5,427 nt of DNA. Source: JAAYAY01 sp964429355 (GTDB taxonomy: Bacteria; Planctomycetota; Planctomycetia; Pirellulales; Thermoguttaceae). A program made the translations under genes and the position numbers. Shown one piece after another: positions 1-4,381 of this stretch (positions are counted from its first letter, which is position 1; every line of letters begins with the position of its first letter). The notes under the pieces are model-generated. The model was not told the origin of the DNA. It was given only the letters and a program-made list of their open reading frames with translations, and made no database searches. The DNA lies in contig CAYSCH010000518.1 in NCBI GenBank assembly GCA_964429355.1, positions 1-5,427 on the forward strand, in the 5' to 3' direction.

Positions 1-241
1 CATCCTGGGGCGGATGATGAGTCGAAACTGGACGAACTGGAGGCAAAGCAGATCATGGGAAGTTTTCCTGTCGAATGGGAAGACACGGGGAGCGTAGGTA
101 GGTTCGGCGAGAACTTCAGAAATCGGAGTAGGGGAGCCCCCGGCTCAACATCGCTGCCCATATGACTACCGGTTTGCTGGAATGGAAAGCTTGGCGAGGC
201 AGTATGAGGACTGGAAGCCACGCTACACGACCGGAGCATGA
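1..241 (+). pseudogene. 3' end of an unrecognised gene, probably frameshifted near 163
   Basis: Frame 1 is open from the window edge to a TGA at 163-165 and reads as a plausible protein (for example DELEAKQIMGSFPVEWEDTG, then FGENF). Frame 2 is open from 98 to a TGA at 239-241 and also looks protein-like (YDYRFAGMESLARQYEDWKP). Removing one base near 163 would join SLP directly to YDYRFAG and give one tail of about 79 residues. The segment around AKQIMGSFPVEWEDTGS faintly recalls the C-terminal half of M16 (insulinase-type) peptidases, but I cannot support that assignment. The joined gene would end 33 bases before the convergent minus-strand gene stops at 275, which is a natural gene end. Whether the shift is a real mutation or a sequencing error cannot be told from the sequence. 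No domain or catalytic motif is recognised with confidence. Confidence 0.35.
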
Positions 242-274
242 AACCGTGTGAATAAACGGCAAGATTCAACGTCA

Positions 275-1040
275 TTACTTGTCAATGGACTTCTGAACCT
301 TGGTTTGCAGCGACCATTTGTCCTCTGCAATCTTGGGCAGCACGTAGCCGCCGATATGTGGATTGCCGATCCAGATGCTCTCACCTGTAAGAAACTGCCG
401 TCCAAGACGCCATGCAACATACGAGTCCAGTATGTCGTCATCTAATTGGTCAAGCTGAGTGAGTCCATGAAATCCAAGAGTCATAGCGATTTGACGACAT
501 GCCTCAGTATTGTTTTTGTATCGTGGCATTGGGTGCGTAACGTTCTGAAGGTCTGCCCACCAGACTGCGAGGGCAACCGCTGGATGGACCTCCAGAACCC
601 AAGTGCCACCGTTCGTGACATCTTCCTTGGTAGAAGCCAACCGGTATGGGTTTTTACCCGATCTTGAGAATGGCAGTCCCAGCACTTCACACGACTGGGA
701 CCAGTGAGGACAACCAGAAAACGGGCGAACGGAGACTGCTTTCTGGCCGACTTTGCCTTCGGTCACCCATTTTGCCACGNNNNNNNNNNGCAGCCCGGAC
801 CACCTTGTCAGCGGGTCGATCTGAGAAACTGATTGACGGGTCGAATGATAGCGGCGAATCCCAGCAGATCAGCCAGTTCTTTCGTTGTCCACTTTCCTTC
901 GAGATCCAATCGGCAGCATCAACGGATGAAATATGCTGTGATTTGGAGGTCGCATCGCTCCAAACGGTCAATCCTTTTGTGGGAGCAGGGTCAATGCCAG
1001 TCACTACGATTCCTGCCCTCTCCACCGTTCCCAACATCAT
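275..1040 (-). CDS. DUF429-type predicted nuclease (RNase H-like fold), interrupted by a sequence gap
   Basis: The gene is read in two pieces on either side of ten Ns. Before the gap, the first residues contain GIDPAPTKG (about 15-23) and WLICWDSPLS (about 56-65). These match the first two acidic strands of DUF429 proteins, giving D17 and D61 as candidate metal ligands. After the gap come SVRPFSGCPHWSQSCEVLG and LEVHPAVALAVWW, where the family usually has its R/C-rich segment and conserved acidic/hydrophobic segment. The total is about 250 residues, normal for DUF429. The pieces lie in different minus frames, so the true gap length is not ten bases. I place the start at the ATG at 1040, preceded by GAGGAG (1050-1055) nine bases upstream. 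The frame is open to an ATG at 1154, but that would overlap the preceding gene. DUF429 is described as a predicted nuclease; the substrate is unknown. It is the last gene of the minus-strand cluster, 77 bases after its neighbour. Confidence 0.72.
780..789. other. Assembly gap of ten Ns
   Basis: Ten consecutive undetermined bases lie inside the DUF429 gene. The coding frames on the two sides differ (minus-frame start coordinates 1040 and 778 differ modulo 3), so the placeholder length is arbitrary. The family similarity continues on both sides, so the gap probably hides only a short stretch and is not a gene break. Confidence 0.95.
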
Positions 1041-1117
1041 CTCCAACGACTCCTCATCAGCCAACCGCTGCTCAAAGCCGGTTGACAATAGTGGTGCCAC
1101 CTTACCCGGACTATTCC

Positions 1118-1792
1118 CTACTCCTTGCCAAGCAGAAGGTCGATCGCCCAGCATCCTCGCACATGCGGACCCGGCAGGCGGCAGTGATTGAGGATATCGG
1201 CGGTGTCACATCCAACGTATTCCAAGGCATTTGCCAAGTACGGCAGGCGGTCATAGGACCGGTCGTCGTAGATCGCTTGGGCGAGGTGCTGGACCTCGGG
1301 AATCTGCCAATGGGGCTCAACGCTAACAGAACGAAATGGGAGTGGTCCGAAGATGTCACGAAGAAGCCGAGTTTGCACGACCTCCTCAACAAGATTACCT
1401 CTGGCACCCCGGATGTGAGCGTCAACGTCTCCCACACCAGCGCCCACCGCAAAACCGGCCATAAATGCGGCTCGCCAGAGCGTGTCGGGATGGTGCGAGC
1501 GGAGAAGTCTCATGGCCGTTTCCGGCCAAGCATCGGGGATGCGTCCAACTTCAAGTGAAGCTTTACATGCCGATGCAAACACTACCTGAGCGTCACGGTC
1601 TGAAGATCTTCCGTCCGACAACTGTTCGGCTGCTTCAACAGCTATGCGGCTGCGTTCGTCTATTAGCAGATGCCAGACATGGCGGCAACAGGCACAGGCG
1701 AACAGCCGCAGTTTCCTCTCGCTGGCCCGGTCCCCCAAGAACTTCAGCATCGCCTTGGGATCGTTGCAGGCCAACCACTCGGCCTCGGTCAT
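1118..1792 (-). CDS. Planctomycete-type hypothetical protein (MTEAEW / FACACCR family), 224 residues
   Basis: The product begins MTEAEWLACNDPKAMLKFLG, has KLRLFACACCRHVWHLL at about residues 27-43 and ends GCDTADILNHCR, GPHVRGCWAIDLLLGKE. I recognise these blocks from a hypothetical family abundant in Gemmata-like planctomycetes, often present in many paralogues per genome; its function is unknown. Both diagnostic ends are present, so the gene appears full length. The CACC cluster at 33-36 plus C9, C180, C188 and C213 could bind metal, but this is inference. There is no signal peptide or membrane helix, so it is probably cytosolic and mostly helical. The start at 1792 is supported by a perfect AGGAGG (1803-1808) ten bases upstream. 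It lies between a small hypothetical gene and the DUF429 gene on the same strand and may be co-transcribed with them. Confidence 0.85.
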   Translation of the reverse strand: MTEAEWLACNDPKAMLKFLGDRASERKLRLFACACCRHVWHLLIDERSRIAVEAAEQLSDGRSSDRDAQVVFASACKASLEVGRIPDAWPETAMRLLRSHHPDTLWRAAFMAGFAVGAGVGDVDAHIRGARGNLVEEVVQTRLLRDIFGPLPFRSVSVEPHWQIPEVQHLAQAIYDDRSYDRLPYLANALEYVGCDTADILNHCRLPGPHVRGCWAIDLLLGKE

Positions 1793-1839
1793 TGGTCCAA
1801 CGCCTCCTGGATTGCTTTCGTTGGCTTATCCCTATCCAT
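1789..1839 (-). CDS. Possible 16-codon leader ORF overlapping the next start by ATGA
   Basis: A minus-strand ORF MDRDKPTKAIQEALDQ ends with a TGA that shares ATGA with the start of the MTEAEW-family gene. This is the geometry of translational coupling. The same frame is open further upstream, to an ATG at 2001, but that part overlaps the better candidate gene at 1899-2177 in another frame. The ribosome-binding site before 1839 is weak (GAGG about 13 bases away). The downstream AGGAGG lies inside this ORF, so the arrangement may simply be chance. Confidence 0.2.
   Translation of the reverse strand: MDRDKPTKAIQEALDQ
1803..1808 (-). promoter_or_regulatory. Shine-Dalgarno AGGAGG for the MTEAEW-family gene
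   Basis: On the minus strand a perfect AGGAGG lies ten bases before the ATG at 1792. It fixes the start of the planctomycete-family protein and is the strongest ribosome-binding site of the minus-strand cluster. Confidence 0.75.
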
Positions 1840-1898
1840 CGTCTGTCTCAACCTCAACCAGTTGCCGGTTCTGACGAGGGTGACATCGAAACATACAA

Positions 1899-2177
1899 TT
1901 ATTCCGATAATCCATCCTGGCCGAATTCCCGCAAGCGATCCCGAAAAGAACCAATGAGATCGGGAACGGCAAAGGTATCGGTGTTCAACCGTTGCTCCCA
2001 TGACTGGCTATCAAAACTCGACAGTTGCACGACTATCTTATCGAAGGAATGTTCGTCGCTCCAGTGCATCAGGATGTTCGCCGCAGCGAGGATCGCCTTA
2101 GTAAGACCCATCATCATCTCAGCAGGCACATCCGGACTCCAATTTCGAGTGGTTTCCGTTGCCCACTGAAGCGTCAT
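1899..2177 (-). CDS. Small hypothetical protein, about 92 residues
   Basis: I do not recognise this protein. From the ATG at 2177 it reads MTLQWATETTRNWSPDV, then AEMMMGLTKAILAAANILMHW, and ends FRDRLREFGQDGLSE. Composition is soluble-protein-like, with amphipathic helices and no signal peptide or clear membrane span. The frame is open upstream to a TAG at 2232-2234 and has an in-frame TTG at 2219, giving a 106-residue alternative; neither start has a convincing Shine-Dalgarno. It is the first gene of the minus-strand cluster, with 106 bases before the next strong start at 1792. Its 5' side lies at the junction where the opposite-strand methyltransferase begins without its N-terminus, so the start of this gene may also have been lost. 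The choice of this frame over the overlapping frame 1789-2001 rests on amino-acid composition only. Confidence 0.45.
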   Translation of the reverse strand: MTLQWATETTRNWSPDVPAEMMMGLTKAILAAANILMHWSDEHSFDKIVVQLSSFDSQSWEQRLNTDTFAVPDLIGSFRDRLREFGQDGLSE

Positions 2178-2224
2178 GAGCGTTGCTTTAGCAATCGGTT
2201 CTGGGGCAAGGCTGGCCAAGCAGC

Positions 2225-2983
2225 GTGCCGACTATGCCATGGCGACTGCTGCACAGCAACATCCAGGTGAAGCGGTATCGGTGCAGCGATGTCTGCGGGC
2301 CACTGATCGATCTCTGGAACTTGATCCAGACCGACCCGAGGACTCTGCTGGAACGGTACGAGACGATGTTCGCCGAACTGGAGGCCAGGGGCAAGGAGTT
2401 CTATCACGAGGTCCGCCGCCAGTTCAACGAGTCGGGTGATCCGTGCCAGTTCTTCTTTCTTGTGAGAACCTGCCGTATCGGATTCGTCCGCTTCACTCGG
2501 CACGGTAAATTCGGCTCGACGTTCCATCTGGGGAAACCGGCCATGCCGCCGTGGAAGATCAAACTCATGCTCGACGATTGGCATGAGCGGCTGAACGCCC
2601 ACGACGTGCGGTTTGTCAGGCGGGACTACCGCCGGATCTACTCCCGGCCGGGCGATTTCCTGTACCTCGACCCGCCCTACGCCTTCCAGAACGCCCGGCT
2701 TTACTACGGCAAATTCGACCTCCAGCCATTCTTCTCCTGGCTGGCCGAGCAGAAAGGCGGCTACGCTCTGTCGCTAAACGGGTTTGTGGGAAGCGAGGAC
2801 CAAAGAGTCGAGGTGCCGAGGCACCTGTACGACCAGCATCTCCAGATCTTCAACGGCTTGAGTGCCACCCGCCGCATTAACCGCCTGGGGATCGTGCCGG
2901 TGACCGACAGCTTGTACGTCAAGACGAACGGAGGCGGCTTCGTGGCTGGCCAGGGAGAGACGCTGCGGCGGTGTGGAACTTGA
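2225..2983 (+). CDS. Dam-like (D12 class) adenine-specific DNA methyltransferase, N-terminally truncated
   Basis: The product resembles MethyltransfD12/Dam-type N6-adenine DNA methyltransferases, which move a methyl group from SAM to adenine in a specific site. Recognisable segments in order are CSDVCGPLIDLWNLIQTDP (about 20-38, where the family has NDIN-x-LI-x-LW), EVRRQFNES (about 62-70), GKFGSTFHLGKP (about 94-105, where the family has KGEFN), then FLYLDPPY (145-152) with the DPPY catalytic motif IV, SLNGF (183-187) and a C-terminal VTDSLYVKTN. Missing is the N-terminal block of about 30-40 residues with the WAGGK-like segment and motif I (FxGxG), which holds SAM. The upstream frame reaches a stop at 2189-2191 without it, and neither other plus frame supplies it. 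The start given (GTG 2225; ATG 2234 is an alternative) is therefore only the open-frame limit, without a ribosome-binding site. The protein is probably inactive in this form. It stands alone, with no restriction enzyme beside it in the window. Confidence 0.78.
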   Translation: MPTMPWRLLHSNIQVKRYRCSDVCGPLIDLWNLIQTDPRTLLERYETMFAELEARGKEFYHEVRRQFNESGDPCQFFFLVRTCRIGFVRFTRHGKFGSTFHLGKPAMPPWKIKLMLDDWHERLNAHDVRFVRRDYRRIYSRPGDFLYLDPPYAFQNARLYYGKFDLQPFFSWLAEQKGGYALSLNGFVGSEDQRVEVPRHLYDQHLQIFNGLSATRRINRLGIVPVTDSLYVKTNGGGFVAGQGETLRRCGT

Positions 2984-3008
2984 CGGGGCGGCGGAAGGGA
3001 TGGGCGGG

Positions 3009-3036
3009 GATCAACGGCGCATTTGCGATGTTGATC
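3009..3036. terminator. Hairpin downstream of the methyltransferase, possible terminator
   Basis: GATCAAC (3009-3015) pairs with GTTGATC (3030-3036). Inside, CGC (3018-3020) pairs with GCG (3025-3027) around an ATTT loop, with one G-T and one G-A apposition between the two stems. The hairpin starts 26 bases after the methyltransferase stop, a usual terminator position. No T-tract follows on either strand, so a factor-independent terminator is not demonstrated. Confidence 0.3.
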
Positions 3037-3048
3037 GGGGGTGAAGAG

Positions 3049-3098
3049 TTTCCAAGTTTCCAATTCCTGGAAAACTGGAATGCTGGAAAGCTGGAAGC
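3049..3098. repeat. Eight-base-period TTTCCAAN / CTGGAANN repeat array
   Basis: Two copies of TTTCCAAN (3049-3064) are followed, after a two-base phase offset, by four head-to-tail copies of CTGGAANN starting at 3067, 3075, 3083 and 3091, each exactly eight bases apart. The two parts are roughly complementary, so TTCCAAGTTTCCA (3050-3062) can fold on TGGAAAACTGGAA (3068-3080) with two mismatches around a five-base loop. It lies in noncoding DNA. It resembles short tandem repeat or REP-like intergenic elements; whether it recurs in the genome cannot be seen here. Confidence 0.65.
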
Positions 3099-3333
3099 CC
3101 CCCTTCGCTGAAGGCGGCGACGGGGCCCGGCTCCTCCACAGGCAACGTGACGCCGGGGATGGTGGGGGCAGGCGGCCGGAGAGGAAGCGGGGATCGGGAG
3201 CGGCCTGCGGAGAATGCGGGTTTGCCTGAGCGTGCCTCCCCGGCGGCTCCTGGACAGGCCCATCGCTCACGTCTCAAGCGGCACTTGAAGAACAGCGGCA
3301 ACCACCCGGACGAGCAGCCACGAGGAGGCTGAG

Positions 3334-3429
3334 ATGCCTAAATTGGATACACCCCGCTCGTCCCAAACATTGGATACGGAACGCGCAAAAGAAAAACGCC
3401 ATAAGCTGTTCATTCTTATGGCGTTGTGA
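3334..3429 (+). CDS. Possible 31-residue microprotein with strong Shine-Dalgarno
   Basis: An ATG at 3334 follows a perfect AGGAGG (3323-3328) with five bases between them. The frame runs for 31 codons to a TGA at 3427-3429. The product is hydrophilic and charged at first, with a repeated LDT (KLDTP and TLDTE), then RAKEKRHK, and ends in a hydrophobic KLFILMAL. The last third lies inside the terminator hairpin of the opposite-strand tRNA, so its sequence is partly fixed by that hairpin, and this argues for caution. No family is recognised. It could be a real small protein, the 5' remnant of a truncated gene, or a chance ORF behind a purine-rich run. Confidence 0.3.
   Translation: MPKLDTPRSSQTLDTERAKEKRHKLFILMAL
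3387..3425 (-). terminator. Intrinsic terminator of the tRNA-Arg gene
   Basis: On the minus strand an 11-base perfect stem (AACGCCATAAG with CTTATGGCGTT, plus coordinates 3415-3425 and 3395-3405) encloses a nine-base loop and runs into a T-rich tract reading TTTTTCTTTT (plus 3387-3396, overlapping the stem's last bases). It starts only five bases past the tRNA 3' end, so it is well placed to end tRNA transcription. On the plus strand the same hairpin has an A-rich tract before it and no T-run after it, so it should act in one direction only. Confidence 0.85.
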
Positions 3430-3430
3430 G

Positions 3431-3504
3431 TACGCCCGACAGGATTCGAACCTGTAACCCTCGGTTCCGAAGACCGATGCGCTATCCAATTGCGCCACGG
3501 GCGC
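3431..3504 (-). tRNA. trnR: tRNA-Arg, anticodon UCG
   Basis: The minus strand folds as a full cloverleaf. Acceptor GCGCCCG pairs with CGGGCGT (the first pair is G-T), followed by discriminator A. The D-arm is GCGC/GCGC around AATTGGATA. The anticodon arm TCGGT/ACCGA encloses the seven-base loop CTTCGGA, giving anticodon TCG, which reads CGA (Arg). The T-arm is ACAGG/CCTGT around TTCGAAT. The 3' CCA is not encoded and would be added after transcription. An intrinsic terminator follows directly. A translated ORF through this region on the minus strand is an artefact of the tRNA. Confidence 0.95.
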
Positions 3505-3677
3505 TTGTGCGGCAGGGTGGATCATGTGCCGAACCAACGGGCTCAGTCTACCACAAAGCCGAAGAACGGGAAAGGGAAGCCCATTGGCCCGCGGGGCTGT
3601 GTCGAATGGCGACCGTGCTGCTGAACGACTTCGAGGGAGAGGGCCTCGCCACCTGGCCTTCATCTTCATGCGCGAAC

Positions 3678-3707
3678 TGGACGTGGAAAGGTGAGTCCTG
3701 CTAAAAT
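3678..3707 (+). promoter_or_regulatory. Candidate promoter for the NifX-like gene
   Basis: TGGACG (3678-3683) and TAAAAT (3702-3707) are separated by 18 bases and match the sigma-70-type consensus in four of six and five of six positions. They lie 131 bases before the chosen ATG at 3839. Planctomycete promoter rules are poorly known, so this is a weak call from motif matching only. Confidence 0.25.
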
Positions 3708-3714
3708 GCCCGCT

Positions 3715-3732
3715 ATCCTGGCATGCATGGAT
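3715..3732. promoter_or_regulatory. Imperfect palindrome, possible operator
   Basis: ATCCTGGCATGCATGGAT is symmetrical in 14 of 18 positions, with a perfect GCATGC core and ATCC/GGAT flanks. It begins seven bases after the candidate -10 element, so it would cover the expected transcription start. This position suits a dimeric repressor site, but no second copy is seen. Confidence 0.25.
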
Positions 3733-3828
3733 TCTTGGTAAACGACAACTTCGCACCGGGTTACGTCCCATGGAATCGCGTGCGACTGCGGCCCAACTCG
3801 GGCGCAGACGTATCCCTCAGCAGAGAAC

Positions 3829-3834
3829 AAGGAG
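3829..3834 (+). promoter_or_regulatory. Shine-Dalgarno AAGGAG fixing the NifX-like start
   Basis: AAGGAG lies four bases before the ATG at 3839. It selects this start over the upstream ATG at 3770, which would add 23 Arg/Gln-rich residues unlike the family. Confidence 0.7.
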
Positions 3835-3838
3835 AAAC

Positions 3839-4207
3839 ATGAGAATCGCTCTACCTTCGAACGGCACGGAAGTCGATGAGCACTTCGGCCATTGTCAGTG
3901 TTTCACCATTTTTACCATTGATGACGAGAACAAGATCGTGTCGGAAGAGGTGCTGACTCCTCCAGCGGGCTGCGGTTGCAAGTCGAACATCGTCCCGCAA
4001 TTGGCCGGCATGGGGGTGACGGTGATGTTGGCCGGCAATATGGGGGGCGGGGCGGTGAACATCCTGGCAAGTAACGGGATCAGGGTCATCCGAGGCTGCA
4101 GCGGCGACGTTCGCGAAGTCGCTCAAGCGTGGCTGGCAGGGAACGTCCGTGATTCGGGGGCCAGTTGCCAGGCCCACAACTCGGGTGGCTGCTCCGGCCA
4201 TTCCTGA
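3839..4207 (+). CDS. Dinitrogenase FeMo-cofactor family protein (NifX / NifB C-terminal-like), 122 residues
   Basis: The product starts MRIALPSNGTEVDEHFGHC, the typical opening of the Nitro_FeMo-Co (PF02579) fold, and continues with FTIFTIDDEN, VPQLAGMGVTVMLAGNMGGG (52-71) and GIRVIRGCSGDVREVAQAWLAG (80-101). Members of this RNase H-like fold bind iron-sulfur or iron-molybdenum cofactor precursors; stand-alone members in non-fixing bacteria have poorly known roles. Length is normal for a single-domain member. Visible candidate ligands are H15, H18, C19, C21, the CGC at 45-47 and C87, and the C-terminal tail adds C110, H113, C118 and H121. There is no signal peptide, so it should be cytosolic. 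The start is chosen by AAGGAG and by the family N-terminus. No nif gene is present in the window, so a nitrogenase role is not supported; iron-sulfur or metal handling is the safer description. Confidence 0.88.
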   Translation: MRIALPSNGTEVDEHFGHCQCFTIFTIDDENKIVSEEVLTPPAGCGCKSNIVPQLAGMGVTVMLAGNMGGGAVNILASNGIRVIRGCSGDVREVAQAWLAGNVRDSGASCQAHNSGGCSGHS

Positions 4208-4341
4208 ATGAGGTTGCGGGAAAAGAAGGTGACAGCCTGCCGGCGAGGGGCCTTCTCGCGGTCCGATTTCGTGCGTGATTCACAGTGGGGGGCAATCTGT
4301 GCGACCCTCTGTTATTTGCTGCCAGCAGGGACCAGAATGGA

Positions 4342-4353
4342 CTCGCCGGCGAG
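4342..4353. repeat. Perfect 12-base palindrome with a partial upstream copy
   Basis: CTCGCCGGCGAG is fully symmetrical and lies 28 bases before the methyltransferase ATG at 4382. Nine of its bases, GCCGGCGAG, recur in the same orientation at 4239-4247, 106 bases upstream. It could be an operator in the 174-base gap between the NifX-like and methyltransferase genes, or simply a GC-rich chance palindrome. Confidence 0.25.
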
Positions 4354-4381
4354 AATTCACTTTCCTGAAAGGCCCCGCACG

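Larger units (their letters stand above)
2984..3333. other. GC-rich intergenic stretch with hairpin and short repeats, no supported gene
   Basis: About 350 bases between the methyltransferase stop and the 31-codon ORF. It contains the hairpin at 3009-3036, the CTGGAA octamer array at 3049-3098 and several weak complementary segments (for example CCTTC/GAAGG at 3102-3114 and TCAAG/CTTGA near 3274-3288). Several small ORFs exist on both strands, but they are rich in Gly, Arg, Pro and Ser, as expected from GC-rich noncoding DNA, and none has a convincing ribosome-binding site. One of them (3147-3332, plus) ends one base before the ATG at 3334. Confidence 0.6.
3505..3838. other. Intergenic region between divergent tRNA-Arg and NifX-like gene
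   Basis: About 330 bases that should hold the promoters of the minus-strand tRNA and the plus-strand NifX-like gene. I see no clear consensus promoter for the tRNA. On the plus side there is a weak -35/-10 pair at 3678-3707 and an imperfect palindrome at 3715-3732. A 32-codon plus ORF from 3606 (MATVLLNDFEGEGLATWP) looks somewhat protein-like but has no ribosome-binding site and no recognised family. Confidence 0.5.

Noticed and set aside
833..1558. Plus-strand ORF of 241 residues
   Set aside because: It is antisense to two better-supported minus-strand genes (DUF429 and MTEAEW family), has Ser/Arg-rich composition and no recognisable domain.
1465..2169. Plus-strand ORF of 234 residues
   Set aside because: It lies opposite the MTEAEW-family gene and the small hypothetical gene, with Arg/Ser/Cys-rich composition typical of a complementary-strand shadow.
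2225..2983. Restriction-modification system
   Set aside because: No restriction endonuclease is recognisable beside the methyltransferase, and the methyltransferase itself lacks its N-terminal SAM-binding block.
3049..3098. CRISPR array
   Set aside because: The units are eight bases long without spacers, far from CRISPR repeat and spacer sizes, and no cas gene is present.
3011..3301. Several overlapping ORFs on both strands in the GC-rich intergenic region
   Set aside because: They are Gly/Pro/Arg-rich, mutually overlapping, cross the repeat array and lack ribosome-binding sites.
2225..3504. Integrated island at tRNA-Arg carrying the methyltransferase
   Set aside because: No integrase or transposase and no second copy of the tRNA 3' end were found in the window, so it remains only a possibility.
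3606..3704. Short ORF MATVLLNDFEGEGLATWP before the NifX-like gene as a decayed exported-protein gene
   Set aside because: The opening is protein-like, but it is only 32 codons long with no ribosome-binding site and no similar continuation in another frame.
3274..3771. Minus-strand ORF of 165 residues containing VAQLDSASVFGTEGYRFESC
   Set aside because: That segment is the translated tRNA-Arg. The ORF runs through the tRNA and its terminator, so it is a classical false gene.
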